Of a stretch of DNA of 64,000 bases, positions 34,893-46,437 are shown one piece after another. The position numbers and the translations under genes are program-made. Positions within the stretch are counted from its first letter, which is position 1, and every line of letters starts with the position of its first letter. Origin of the DNA: Mauremys mutica (taxonomy: Eukaryota; Chordata; Testudines; Geoemydidae). The stretch covers positions 9,393,053 through 9,457,052 of the forward strand of contig NC_059079.1 of NCBI RefSeq assembly GCF_020497125.1, read 5' to 3'. The notes beneath the pieces are model-generated. The model was not told where the DNA came from. It saw nothing but the letters and a program-made list of their open reading frames with translations, and made no database searches.

Positions 34893-35645
34893 AGGGCTGC
34901 CATGTAATCGCAGTTAACTCAAGCGATTAACTCAAAAAAATTAATTGCAGTTTAAAAAAATGAATCTCAATTAATCACACTGTTAAAACAATAGAAAACC
35001 AATTGAAATGTATTAAATATTTTGGATGTTTTTCTACATTTTCAAATATATTGATTTCTATTACAACACAGAATACAATATACAGTGCTCGCTTTATATT
35101 ATTTTTATTACAAATATTTGTAAAAATGATAAAAGAAAGAAGTAAATACCTTGCAAAGCTGGCTACAAAAGTGCCATGCAAATGCCAGTTCTCACTTTCA
35201 GGTGACATTGCAAATAAGAAGCGGGAAGCACTATCTCCCGTAAATGTAAACAAACTTGTTTGTCTTAGCGATTGGCTGAACAAGAAGTAGGACTGAGTGG
35301 ACTTGTAGGCTCTCAAGTTTTACGTTGTTTTGTTTTAGAGAGCAGCTATGTAACAAAAAAAATCTACATTTGTAAATTCAACTTTCAGGATAAAGAGATT
35401 GCACTACAGTACTTGTATGAAGTGAATTGAAAAATATTATTTCTTTTGTTTTTTTACAGTGCAAATATTTGTCACAAAAATAAATATAAAGTGAGCACTG
35501 TACACTTTGTATTCTGTGTTGTAACTGAAATCAATATATTTGAAAATGTAGAAAACATCCACAAATATTTAAATAAATGGTATTCCATTATTGTTTAACA
35601 GTGTGATTAATAGAGATTAATTTTATTAATCACTTGACAGCCCTG
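34893..35645 (+). mobile_element. hAT transposon remnant with transposase C-terminal scrap
   Basis: The ends 'agggctgccatgtaatcgc' and 'ttaatcacttgacagccctg' are inverted, and CTTATTTT flanks the element on both sides (34885-34892, 35646-35653), a perfect 8-bp hAT duplication. Subterminal arms (34980-35100 and 35480-35610) are long AT-rich inverted copies, both containing 'tttcaaatatattgatt'-type sequence. Between them, frame 35130-35290 (+) reads like the end of an hAT transposase: a SLSGDIANKKREALSP stretch then VNVNKLVCLSDWL, matching the FSxAGxIxxxxRxxLxPxxVxxLxxL dimerisation block. The rest of the transposase is deleted, so the copy cannot move itself. Confidence 0.75.
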
Positions 35646-35653
35646 CTTATTTT

Positions 35654-36500
35654 TGCTGTTAAGCCTGCAGAGCCAAAACAGGGAAGGGAGACTGAGTTGG
35701 CCTGTGTGTTTGAACAGTTTTGTCTCTTCAATTTAGATGGCAAATTCCTGGGGGGCAGGAACAATTGTCTCCATATTTATTTGTACAGCCTCAGACATTG
35801 ACATGACTTTAGAAACAGTAATAATCCTCAACTGGAGGAAGCCACATCCTTCCCCCAAAAGAAAACAAAGTTATTTCTCATGTTCAGGAACGTATCTGTT
35901 AGTAACGTTGGTACATTCTGGAGCTATTACATCTCTTAATGGAACATGGTGTGTGGCACTCCACAGAGAGCGACTTCGGAGAAGTTAATTATAATCATAT
36001 GTCTTCCTCAACTCACAGCACTGGCAGAATATGATTGACAGGTCCTCCGATGGCAGAATTCAATTAAGTGTAATTTGAATTCCCATAAAACAAGTTTCCC
36101 TTTGTTGTAACACTGAAATCAGTATTGAAACAGGATAAAACAGATATTAAATAATATAATACGCTCTATGATATCATCTTAAAGCATATAAATGCCACTT
36201 AATAATGCTGCCACAGTTGCTTTCTGAAGACCAGTGAGCTGGCTCTTTAAATATTAATTTTTACCATGAGGTGCTATCTGAAAGTAAAATATAAATGTCA
36301 GACAGGGCATGGGAGAATAAGGACCAGATTTGCAAAGGTATTAGGCACCTAGAGATGCAGATGGACGGTTTTGAAATCCCCTATGTACCTAACTCCCATT
36401 GAAGTCACAATGGAGGCACAGAAGAGTACTGATCTGTCAGATAAATGCCATGTCCTCCATGCATTCCCCTTTCCTCTTCTCCCAAAAGGTCAGTGACTTT
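35654..36500. other. No gene; SINE-tail and MITE scraps
   Basis: A SINE-tail module lies near 35716-35810 ('atttagatggcaaattcctg', 'gggcaggaacaattgtctcc'). A decayed hairpin MITE arm lies at about 36318-36425 ('attaggcacctagagatgca', 'cctaactcccattgaagtca'). Nothing else is recognised. Confidence 0.4.
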
Positions 36501-36599
36501 CCCAGGAGACTGTATTATCTGGGAATGGCTGGGTAATGCCATGTCAAATGGCCTTTGGAGTGTCACACAGGGGAATACAGCTCAATTTCCCACCTGCAC

Positions 36600-36960
36600 C
36601 AGGGAAGAGCAGTGCATTCTTCTCTCAGATGTGCTTTGCTACTATTCTCCCTACTTTTGTCCACTCGAGACTAGACTATTGTAAAGTGCTCGTCTTGATG
36701 CTACACACCGAGACCTGCCAGAAACTAAAGCTAGCACAAATGCTGGTTAACCTGCACATCTGTCACATGAATTATGGCTTCCGATCCTGCATCCCTAACT
36801 TATTTAAAAGGCAAAGAAAACACCCAGGAATTTAGAGACCAAAAAAGCAGTTTCACCAACTACAGGAGCTCCCTCAAATTAGTATGCAGGGCCGGGCTAA
36901 ATAAACTAGCTTGCCCTTTGTTTGACTTAAGCCAAGCCAACAGGAACACAGCAGACATGT
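36600..36960 (+). pseudogene. LINE (L2/CR1-group) RT scrap
   Basis: The frame at about 36655-36745 contains SRLDYCKVLVLMLHTE then KLKLAQMLVN. It lines up with the SRLDYCNxLLxGLP...LQxVQNxAAR block that closes the RT/connection region in L2- and Rex-like LINEs. Neighbouring sequence is too decayed to extend the match. It lies just before the MITE at 36995. Confidence 0.4.
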
Positions 36961-36994
36961 GGGACGGGACCTAGGCCCTGGAGTGGATGGGGCG

Positions 36995-37102
36995 TAGGGT
37001 GACCAGACAGCAAGTGTGAAAAATCGGGACGGGGGGTAATAGGAGCCTATATAAGAAAAAGCCCCAAATATCCCTATAAAATCAGGCCATCTGGTCACCC
37101 TA
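36995..37102. mobile_element. 108-bp hAT-like MITE (TAGGGTGACCAGA ends)
   Basis: The ends TAGGGTGACCAGA and ATCTGGTCACCCTA are inverted. An 8-bp duplication with one mismatch (ATGGGGCG 36987-36994, ATGGGGTG 37103-37110) supports hAT origin. The interior 'cctatataagaaaaagcccc' is shared with copies at 41028 and 63107. This copy is shorter by ~15 bp. Confidence 0.75.
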
Positions 37103-37110
37103 ATGGGGTG

Positions 37111-39340
37111 GGTTGGTGAAGAGACGACGGGAGACAGTGTATTTATATTTTTTAAAATTTTACTAATTAATCATTCATACATCTATCAACCTGATCATTT
37201 CACTTGTATATTGTATCCCTTCCCCCCTACATATTCGCTGCCTTTTTTAGATCGTATGCTCTTCAGGGAAGTGCAGTGGCTGTGTCTTTTTCTGTGTTTA
37301 GAAAGTGCCTAGCACATTTTGGGCACTACTGCGTTATAAGTGATAGTGTTATAACGATGCCACTATAGAAATCATTAACCCTTTTAATGCTGTGTCATGA
37401 ACATACCACTAGGTATAAATCCAGAGCCTACAGGTAAGAGACTCCATATGCCACTAACAGTCCCCTGAGTCATCCAGTTCCACCCGCTTTGGTCAGGGCA
37501 TCCTACTGGATGGAAAAGAGCTAGATTCAAGCCCCTGCTCCAGATCAAGCAGAGGGGGGGATTTGAATGAGTCTCCCACATCCCAGGGGAGTGCCCAAGC
37601 CACGGGGCTATTGGCTATAATGAGGTAGGGGCTGTCTGTCTCAAGGCAGGTCAACCCAACTCCAGGAGAGGGGTTACAGCTGAGAATCCCGAGTGGAGAA
37701 AGGCCCCTGTCTCCATCCTATCAGCCAGTGGCTGAAGGCCCATATCAGTGGGAGTTAGATGCCTAAGCACCATTGAGGATGTGGGCCCAAGCCCTGCCTT
37801 TTTTCCCCTGTATTTCACTCCTGGCTAGCTTAGGCAGCTCCCCACTTAGCTTGCTAGCTTCCAGGAGTCTCTCTCTTAGGCACCCAGCTCTCTCCATGCA
37901 TTGCATGGGCAGCCTGGCTCAGGGCTGAAGATACCACTGGGAAGCAGTGGGCCTAGGAGTTAGACATTGCAATGCATCCAGCCCTGTTTGCCTCAGATCC
38001 CTATGTGTGAAATGGGGATAATCCTCCTATTCTCCACCCCTTTATCTGCCTTATCTATTTAGATCGTAAACTCTTTCAGTCATCCCTTACTGTCTGTTCA
38101 GATAGCTCTTCTCACAAAGGGATCTCAATCTTAGCTGGGGCCTCTAGATTTGAGAGTAAAACAAATATTTCTGCTTTCATTTAAACCCACGGAAGCTTAG
38201 GTATGGAAAAGTCTTTGCTCTAGAGCCTGCTAAGCTATAGTTTAAGTATTAACTTATAATGCAGCAATTGACAAAATAAATGGAACTCTAAATAAAAGTT
38301 TTTCTTTGTGCCTCTAAGATTCACTGTGAACTTTAAATATTTAAAGAGCCAACTTATGTGTGTCTTTAAAATGAAGTGGTTAGGAGAGAGTTAAAAAGGA
38401 AACTGACACGTCCCTCTAATGCTATGCAAATGATATGTAAATACAAATACATATTTGACAAACCTGGTTTTGGGGGTTTTGAGTAACATGATTCATCTGA
38501 ATCACCTCTGCAGTCACAGGAGTCATCAGTGACACACAGAAAGGGCCCTCCCATCATATTACTGAGAATATAATCAGCAGGGGAAAAAAACTCTGCATAG
38601 CAAACATAACCTACAAAGCCACTTGCCCTAAGTGAGAAACATAAAACAGGTGTCATGGGACAAAAAGATTCTAGAGATGGGGCCAAACTACAGTGCAGGG
38701 AGAATCAGCTCTGGCTCTGTATTTTGAACCCTTCAAAGCTTGGCCATGTTTGGATCCTGGCCCCATCACTAATGAGCCTCTTACACAGTCAGAATAACAT
38801 CCACATGTGAGTGTCCCCATAATCAGCTAGATGGTTGTCTTGGGCAAATGACAACTGCTATTGGGAGCATCCCCACGAATGCTGTCAGGGTAACGGTGCA
38901 CGGCTGACTAGCAAAGTTTGCCATTAAAAGTCTCTGAAAAAATAGCAAATAAAATTAGGGCTAAATAATTAGTTTCTCTAAAAAAAAAATAAGGCAGCAG
39001 TTGACAGTTTTGACTTTTTACAACACAGATTAAATTGTGTCTCTCTTCTAGCATTGGCATATAGGCCAAGGGACACTGCCAGTTTTTTTTCATGCAGTCT
39101 CTACTGCCCTCCAGTGGGCTTTTTAAAGAGTAAGTGAGCAGAATGTTTTGTTTCAGAGGGTAGATAATTATTTTAATTAGCAATTTCAACCTGCATTAGG
39201 AAATCATGATTTTGGGGAGGGGAGGGGGCTTTTGCTTGGTATTTGTAAGCTGCTTTTTATAAGTGTTTCATTCCCAAGACTAAGAATTAAGCAGTGTCGT
39301 GCCTTCCGCTCTATTTTATACTGATGCTATTTCCCATCAT
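37111..39340. other. No gene; SINE fragments
   Basis: SINE-tail modules are seen near 37240-37340 ('agatcgtatgctcttcaggg') and a decayed MIR-like SINE at about 37895-38150 ('gtgaaatggggataatcctc', 'agatcgtaaactctttcag'). A 106-codon minus frame (38366-38686) is unrecognised. The remainder is AT-rich and featureless. Confidence 0.4.
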
Positions 39341-39485
39341 TCCAAAACTACATCAGACCATTTGTGCAGATTAGCAATCCCTTTGGAGCAGGGATTGTCT
39401 ATTCCTGTGCATTTGTGCAAAGTGCAAAGACCCAATCCTGATAGTGCCCAAAGGCCCCGTCGCGGTATAAATTACTACTAATAAT
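39341..39485 (+). repeat. SINE-tail module
   Basis: 'ctttggagcagggattgtct', 'gtgcaaagtgcaaagaccca' and the final 'aaattactactaataataaa' fit the tail segment seen behind the MIR-like SINEs, ending in the A/T-rich run expected at a SINE 3' end. Confidence 0.45.
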
Positions 39486-40325
39486 AAAGAAGTCAAATTC
39501 AGCCCCTTGAGTAAGCAGACACAAGGCAACTGAAGCAAATGTAGTTACACCCAGTTATGCAAAGCTAAATTTGGTCCTTAGGTCGTTATCTGCCAGCTGC
39601 ACACCCATTTCTAGTCCATGAAACGTTCAAAATGCAACAAATTATTTAATGCTCACTTCTGTGGTCAACAAACAAAACCTTGCTGGATTTTGGGCTCCTG
39701 TCACTCAGTCTTTTTAAGACTACAAAAGCATATCCTAGGCTGAAGCAGTAATGGGCTCAAGACGCAAAATTGAGACCTGGATCTGGAATATCCCAACGTT
39801 GGGGGGTGTTCATGTCCAGGCTGTGGCCTGGGTCTACAGCTAGACTAAAGATACTGAGACAGATCCCTAGGTGTGCCAGAGCAACACACAGAGGGAGGTT
39901 TTACCCCTCTGATTATGGGGGCTGCCAAGCGCCAAACCAGTCCCCAGCACACATTAGAACAGCCTCAATCTGCTCTAACTTTTTAACTGCAACAACCGCT
40001 CTCAAGGAGCCTCTCCATTGGCCAGGATATGGCCAATGCGACATCTATCAGCCCCCAAAACACCCCCTCCCAACTCCCACTCCATCCCAGAATCCCCCCT
40101 GTGCCGGGGAATGGAGGGGTGGAGAGAGGACAGGAGCAGCTCTGCTAGCCCTACACCAGATGACTATCCCTTTGCACTAGTGGCATCCTCAGATGCTGTC
40201 TCAAGGCAGCTTTTACATCCCTTTTACGGCATTAGAGCGATGTAAATGGGACATCAAAGGGGCCACGGATCTGGCTCACCAGAAGTGACCTAAAGAAACA
40301 AACATCACTATATTTACATGAGACA
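39486..40325. other. No supported feature
   Basis: The block at 39730-40260 is richer in GC than its flanks and may be part of an unclassified repeat, since it has a hard edge after 39730. I cannot find inverted or direct ends, and the 136-codon frame on plus has no recognisable domain. Confidence 0.3.
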
Positions 40326-40420
40326 CACAAGGTGGGTGAGGTCAGATCTTTCATTGGCCCAACTTCTGCTGGTGAAAGAGATGAGCTTTTGAACTTACAC
40401 AGAGCTCTCCTTCAGGTAGT
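40326..40420 (-). repeat. Penelope-like terminal repeat with degenerate hammerhead core
   Basis: On the minus strand it reads CTGAAGG, hairpin AGAGCTCTGTGTAAGTTC, AAAA, GC, then 'ccaccttgtg'-type sequence as in the 18411 family. This has the hammerhead order, with A to G in the CTGANGA core and G to A in GAAA (40385-40415). It is a single arm with no duplication seen. Confidence 0.55.
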
Positions 40421-41027
40421 AGGACAGTCAGAACAGATAGTGTGCCCCAACCAAACGTGATTAACTAACAAAAGGGACTGCATTTTGCTTGTTCCTCACT
40501 CCATCATCTATGATCTTTCTAGGGAAGCTTGTTATTTAATACCATGCAGCCTTCTGTGGTAGTTTGTATGAAAGTCTCTATACAAAATAAGCTTGTGACC
40601 AATTTTATTTTCAGCCTCCATACTTTTTTTTTTTGCATACAAGTCTTACGGTGTTGGTACAAACACAATTAAAGTGCAGCTTCCTGCTGGAAAATAACTC
40701 TAAGCCAGAAAAGTGGCATCAGGGTGGGTTTCTGTGTTTACTGTGACTGACTCCAGTTCTAGTTTTTACAAGAAAGAAGACAGACTTCTTAACTGCCAAC
40801 CCAACAGACTCACCCTAGGTTCTGGATTCTTTCCTACTCCTGTATTATCACTCATGCTAAAGAGTGAGTGACATGTGTCAACAGGAAATCCCAAATTAAG
40901 CACTCAGTTACACCTGTGCTGCCACACTGACGGCTAATGGGATTGCACATGTGTGAGTGAGGGCAGAGTTTGAAGACTGTAGGGTTGCCCTATTGACAGC
41001 ACTCGGTTGCTGTACGTCAGAGCTGGC

Positions 41028-41150
41028 TAGGCTGACCAGACAGCAAGTGTGAAAAATTGGGACAGGGGATGGGGGGTAACAGGAGCCTATATAAGAAAAA
41101 GCCCCAAATATCAGAACTGTCCCTATAAAATCGGGACTCTGGTCACCCTA
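41028..41150. mobile_element. 123-bp hAT-like MITE (TAGGGTGACC family)
   Basis: The ends TAGGCTGACCAGA and TCTGGTCACCCTA are flanked by GAGCTGGC (41020-41027) and GAGCTAGC (41151-41158), 7 of 8 matching. The interior holds 'cctatataagaaaaagcccc'. Confidence 0.75.
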
Positions 41151-41240
41151 GAGCTAGCTTTGAAATCACCCACTGACTTCTGTGGGTGTTTTACAAGAAT
41201 AAGGCAAGGAAGATTTGACACCAAGATCATACTCAAGTAA

Positions 41241-41315
41241 CAGGGTGAAATCCTGGCCCTCGTGAAGTCAGCAGAGCTTTTAGCATTGATTTCACTGGAG
41301 CCAGAATTTCACCCA
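41241..41315. repeat. Short palindromic repeat
   Basis: 'gggtgaaatcctggccctcg' and 'ggagccagaatttcaccc' are inverted around 'gaagtcagcagagc', with a mirrored 'ttgatttcac' half. This is the compact hairpin layout of a small MITE. Confidence 0.5.
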
Positions 41316-41728
41316 AAGTTTTAAAGACTAACTCTGTGCAGTGGGGTCTGCTGTCGCCCTGGTACTTAGCACACCCCTTACACTCCCTCAGGCTCTGTTG
41401 AACAAATATCAGGATGCCCAAGATTAATTCACACTACAAGGCAATTAATCTTACTTTAGTTTAACTCTCTTCCCTGCTCCTGCCTTTGTCTCCTGTTTTC
41501 ATGTCCTATTTCTCTGCTGCAGATCAGGGCAGGGACCATATCCTTTTAACATGTATGTGCGTCCCCCCCCCCACTGAACACTCTTGTCCCCCCAAAATGG
41601 GAAAACTTCTTCTTCCTCCCTTCTCAAGGGCTTGGTGACCCACCTTAGGTCCTGGATTCTGTGCATTCAGTCTCTCCATCTAGTGGCCAGGTGCATAAGC
41701 TAATACGCAACCCCTAGGGCATCTTATT
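41316..41728. other. No supported feature
   Basis: Unique sequence with a C-run at 41563-41571. No bounded element was found. Confidence 0.35.
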
Positions 41729-41732
41729 TATA

Positions 41733-42976
41733 TGTAACCCTTCTGCCCCTCTGAGTTGGGAGCAACAAGGGCCAGGTTCAGTACCCAGGGGTTCCGTTTC
41801 CATAACACAATGCAAAACCGGCTCGAGCCCCCACCCAGTGACCTGGGACAATTACCTACCACCCCCCCAGGCGCCTCTCGGAGGCAATACTTCCCCTCTC
41901 GCAAGCACAGAGTCTGAGTGTAGCAAAATCCTTTTAATAAAGGAGGGAAACAATGTGGCATCATATTGGGGAAACACCACAAACAGGATTCATAACATAA
42001 ACCCTGAGCAAAAGACCCACCAAGTAAGTTTGGCAATGTCCTTTTCCCCTTAGGGTCTTAAGCCCAATCACCCCAATGTCCAACAACCCAAAAGTCTCTG
42101 TCCTTGGTCAGTGCCGCCCCAGAGTTCCAAAGTTTATCTGCAGAGTTTTACCCCCTGAGCCTGGGTGGAAATGGGGGGGGGCACACAGGGTGTTAAGGGG
42201 CACCTTACGTGGGCCGGGGCCGACTGCTCCGCCTCTCTGTGGAGTTCTGCTGCAGCCTTCACCATGACCGGCTCCACTCCACCAGCTGCGCCGCTCCTCC
42301 AGCCGTCCCCACAAACTGCTCAGCTCCACTCACTGTTCCGTGGGCTGCTCCAACCATGCTGCAAACTGCTCTGCTCTGCTTAGCGATAGATCTTCAGGCT
42401 CCCCCACTAGTTAACACAGAACTCAGCCCAGTAAGTTTAGCCCTTTTAGTGATTTCAGCTTATAGTAGGGGAGCCCCAGTGCTGGTGCACCATTGGCCCA
42501 AAGTGAATTCAGCTCAGCAGCCTCTACATGGATTCCTAATGGAATCAAAATTAGCTCTGCTTTTCAACAGTGGAGAAAGAAGAAGGTGCAATTGGTGTTC
42601 CAGGCCCTCAAACAGAGCCCATACCATCAGGTACATACATCATTTTCTCTCTCCCCCCCCCTTCACTGGGAATTGGAACCCATGTCCCTTGTCTAGCGAG
42701 TGCTACTTAGCTGATGGTGAGATCCTCTGTCATAAAACAGGTTCATAGTCCCTCATTCACATAACCAGGGTAACAACACTTTATTCCTCCTGCCCCAATA
42801 ACAGAGAAATTGAGGATCCCACAGGTGTCAAAGTGACCATTCTAGTCTGCCATGGGCTATGCTAGGCGGGGTGGGTGTGCCTATGCAAACAAGATCATCC
42901 CCCTGAAATTCTTTTCCACACTCGCCATAATTCACCACCAGATGTCAGGGTAGAGCTCATCCTGACTCTGCTTACA
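41733..42976. mobile_element. Solo LTR of about 1.24 kb, TATA duplication
   Basis: It begins TGTAACCCTTCTGCC and ends CTGCTTACA, so the termini TGTAA/TTACA are inverted and fit TG...CA rules. TATA flanks both ends (41729-41732, 42977-42980), consistent with a 4-bp integrase duplication. The sequence is GC-richer than its flanks and contains 'ccttttaataaaggaggg' near 41931. Its orientation cannot be settled. No coding region adjoins, so it is probably a solo LTR from an endogenous retrovirus-like or Gypsy element. The 179-codon frame across it is not recognisable as a protein. Confidence 0.55.
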
Positions 42977-42980
42977 TATA

Positions 42981-43745
42981 AGTAGAGGAAATCAAGGACC
43001 ACAGATAAGGCAAGGGAATCAAGAATGTCAAACAAATGAGTGGCCAACACATCCACAACAATAAATCGTATACTAAATACCCACAAACTGAGTAAAAACA
43101 ACAAAATGCCTCCAAAATCTCCTCCCAGGTGTTTGCTGGTGGGTGGAGTTAGATTTCAATGAGAAGAGCTAGCATCCCTTCCCAGGAAGCCAAGAGCTCT
43201 CCCGTTAGGTTCGAGCAGGTATCTAGCGGCATCTAACCCCGGCTGTTTCCTGGCTCCTAGTGCAAAGGAGGCCTAGTGGGTGCAGCAGAGACTTAGGGAT
43301 CAGTCTCTTCTTTATGGAGCTGGTGCAGCGAGCTGCTTCCCCACCAGCGCTTCAACAACCCAACTCCCTGCAGCCAGCTCGCTCTGTCTCCACAAACCCT
43401 GTCCCTTCCAGGGCTCAGTGCACCTCAGCGCAGTTCCAGCTACATGCAGCCCATCTGGGGCCTGCAGCTGCCCAGGTGGGCATGTCACTCAGGCTGAGTG
43501 ACTCAGCCTGAGGAAGCTAAGCCACAGCCTCTCTGTGTGTCACGTACAGGAAAGGCAGGTCGTCTCCATTTCATTTTCCCTGCTTTTGTGCTGCTGTCTG
43601 TGGAAGCTGCTTTCTTAAATGGGGAGAGGGCTACAAGCAGAAGGTATTGTACGAATTTATGATCTGTACACAGGAACTGCACAGAGAGACAGGGTAGTCC
43701 AGCATTTCCCCATCACTTTTATCATGCCAGCATCCCATGCAATAG
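42981..43745. other. No supported feature
   Basis: Mixed-composition sequence. A small palindrome 'actcaggctgagtgactcag' lies near 43490-43512. Nothing else is supported. Confidence 0.35.
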
Positions 43746-43751
43746 CTTCAT

Positions 43752-44820
43752 GCTATGAACACAAGAACGGCCTTACTGGGTCAGACCAATGGCCCATCTA
43801 GCCCAATATCCTGTCTTCAGACAGTGGCCAGTGCCAGGTGCCCCAGAGGGAATGAACAGACCTGGGAATCATCAAGTGATCCATCCCCTGTTGCCCATTC
43901 CCAGCTTCTGGCAGAGGCTAAGGACACTTCAGAGCATGGTTTTGCATCCCTGCCTATCCTGGCTAATAGCCATTGATGGATCTATCCTCCATGAAGTTAT
44001 CTAATTCTTTTTTGAACCCTGTTATAGTCTTGGCCTTCACAACATCCTCTGGCAGAGTTCAACAGGTTGACCGTGCGCTGTGTGAAGAAATACTTCCTTT
44101 TGTTCATTTTAAACCTGCTGCCTATTAATTTCATTTGGTGACCCCTAGTTCTTTTGTTATGAGAAGGAGTAAAAAACACTTCCTTACTTGCTTTCTCCAC
44201 ATCAGTCATGATTTTATAGACCTCTATCATATCCCCACTTAATCATCTCTTTTCCGAGCTGAAAAGTCCCAGTCTTATTAATCTCTCCTCATATGGCAGC
44301 TGTTCCATGCCCCTAATCATTTTTGTTGCTCTTTTCTGAACCTTTTCCAATATATATTTTTTTAGATGGGGCGACCAGATCTGCATTCAGTATTCAAGAT
44401 GTGGGCATACCGTGGATTTATATAGAGACAATATGATATTTTCTATTTTATTATCTATCCCTTTCCTAATGATTCCCAACATTCAGTTCACTTTTTTGAC
44501 TGCCACTGCACATTGAGTGGATGGTTTCAGAGAACTATCCACAATGACTCCAAGATCTCTTTCTCAGGGCTGGCTCCAGGCACCAGCTTAGCAAGCAGGT
44601 GCTTGGGGCGGCCACTCCGGAGAGGGGCGGCACGGCCAGCTATTCGGCGGCAATTCGGCAGAGGGTCCCTCACTCCCAGTCGGAATGAAGGACCTCCCGT
44701 TGAATTGCTGCAGATCGCGACTGCGGCTTTTTTTTTTTTTTTCTTTTTTTTTTTTGGTGGCTGCTTGGGGCGGCAAAACCCCTGGAGCCGGCCCTGCTCT
44801 TTCTTGATCTATGGGTTAAC
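43752..44820 (-). mobile_element. CR1 LINE 3' portion, split by a MITE
   Basis: On plus, the start 'aagaacggccttactgggtc' and 'agaccaatggcccatctagc' is the reverse of the CR1 3' UTR. Further along lies the C-terminal part of ORF2 on minus: the frame at 43997-44230 contains [19 protein letters not shown] and [13 protein letters not shown], a conserved CR1-type tail. The element continues to about 44560, is interrupted at 44565-44796 by an hAT MITE, and resumes for a short way. 5'-truncated; stops make it non-functional. Confidence 0.8.
44565..44796. mobile_element. hAT-like MITE nested in CR1, perfect 8-bp duplication
   Basis: The left end CAGGGCTGGCTCCAGG and right end CCTGGAGCCGGCCCTG are inverted. 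CTCTTTCT flanks it at 44557-44564 and 44797-44804. The interior has 'gcttggggcggc' on both sides and a T-rich tract (44730-44756). Same end type as 29277. Being inside the CR1, it is younger than that copy. Confidence 0.85.
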
Positions 44821-44824
44821 TTGA

Positions 44825-46437
44825 TACTTTATCATCACTCATGTCAAACAGCTGCATAATAGCTCTACAAGCCCCTGACTTTTGCACTGTAGAACTAGAG
44901 TCCTCAAGGCTTACTGGGTCAAAAAAGCAAATAGGTACCTACAAACTAGTTTGCTTCATAAACTAATCTCTCCATTCTGCAACCCACACATAGCCTCAAA
45001 ATGTATGTTGAGTATCTTACCACCCCCTCAAAAACTCCATTACAATTATAATTAAGGTCTGGCATAAACCCGTTAGCATGGGGCTGAGCCTTCACATTTA
45101 ACTCGTTAGGTGGTTTTGAAAATTATGGACCAAATCTTCCTTATCTTACTAAGGCAAAACTCCCATTGGTGGGCACGGCCAGCAGGCCTGCTCCTGGCAG
45201 GGATTTCTGTTTCTCCTGTATGTGAATACAAGAGTACAGCCAGCTAGGTTTGCAAGCGTTCACTCCAAATTTATTTTTATTTCACCCCACTCTCAAGTAT
45301 AATTCAAATCCTCATGTTCACTGAGCAGTTGACCCTGCAGCCTCTATTCAGGTAAAAACAAAAATCACATTGATTTCAATGAAAGCTGAGCTGATTGTAC
45401 AGCACTTAACACAGTGGGGCCTTAATATTAAATCAGACACCGAGCGATACAGTCTCTGCCCTTAAGTCATTAAAGCAAGACCTAACAAGCATGTGTAGGC
45501 AGCTCCCTGGTGGTCTAGTGTCAGTGCTCAATTGCCAGGTGAAGTTCCAGACCACACGTCTGGTCCTTCCAATACTGTCACTCACAAGTGAGAGTAATGT
45601 AACCTGGCACAGCTTCCTCTTCATCTGGGGAGTGCAGGTTCCACGCGCTGCACCCGCCTTACCCTGTGCCCCGTAGTGCTGTTCACTGAGGGCTATGCCG
45701 TGTTCCAACACCCCACAGGCTCACCAGCAACACTGGCTGAGTCCCCAACACATCCCAGTGGTGGGTGGAGCACTCTTACCCTTCCCGCTACCCAGGATGG
45801 AGCAAGTAAGTGAGAGGCACCCACCGCTACCAAACAGCTCCAGCTGGAGTCAAAAGGGACCATGCCCTAGCCGGAAGCTCCAGGCTGGTGGGGAGGGCCA
45901 CTAGCTCCTTGACCCACTTGGGCGGTGAGGGGGAGATATAAACTATCAGCCAATGACACCCCCCCCGCCTCCCTATCATAAGTGACAGTGCCCGAAGGCA
46001 GTTCCAGCTCCCAAAGAAAGTGACAAAATGGCATCCCGCAGTTTTCCGGCACAACTCAAGCCCTGCCTAGTGGTCAGGAATCAATGCTCTCTCATCACTG
46101 CAGCTGACGTTTGATTCCCAATCAGGGAACTCCCTACAGGCTCCTGGTCTCTAGCAGCTTTCACCTGCTCATCTCTCACTGCCAGGCAGCTCTCACCATT
46201 CCCCTGGGTCCGGCTCCCCAGTGTGAAGACATCAGCAGGCCAGCCCCTCCACTGTTCCCCTGCATCAGCCTGCTCTGGCTCTTCAACCAGAATGTCAGGA
46301 GACAACTCCCTCCACAGATCTCTGGCCTTCAGCATTTACATAGGCTAGCTATCATTGTTAGCTGTGCTACATTAGCCCCTATAGAGCACAACCAAGACTG
46401 GGACTCCATTCTGCTAAACACCATTCTGCTAGACATG
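44825..46437. other. No gene; GC-rich segment of unknown nature
   Basis: The part at about 45480-46400 is distinctly GC-richer and carries overlapping frames on both strands with no recognisable domain. It could be another LTR or an unclassified repeat, but I cannot find termini. A SINE-tail scrap is near 45395-45430 ('gattgtacagcacttaac'). Confidence 0.3.

Noticed and set aside
41838..42748. Coding frames of 63-179 codons
   Set aside because: They fall inside the LTR bounded by TATA duplications; no protein family is recognisable.
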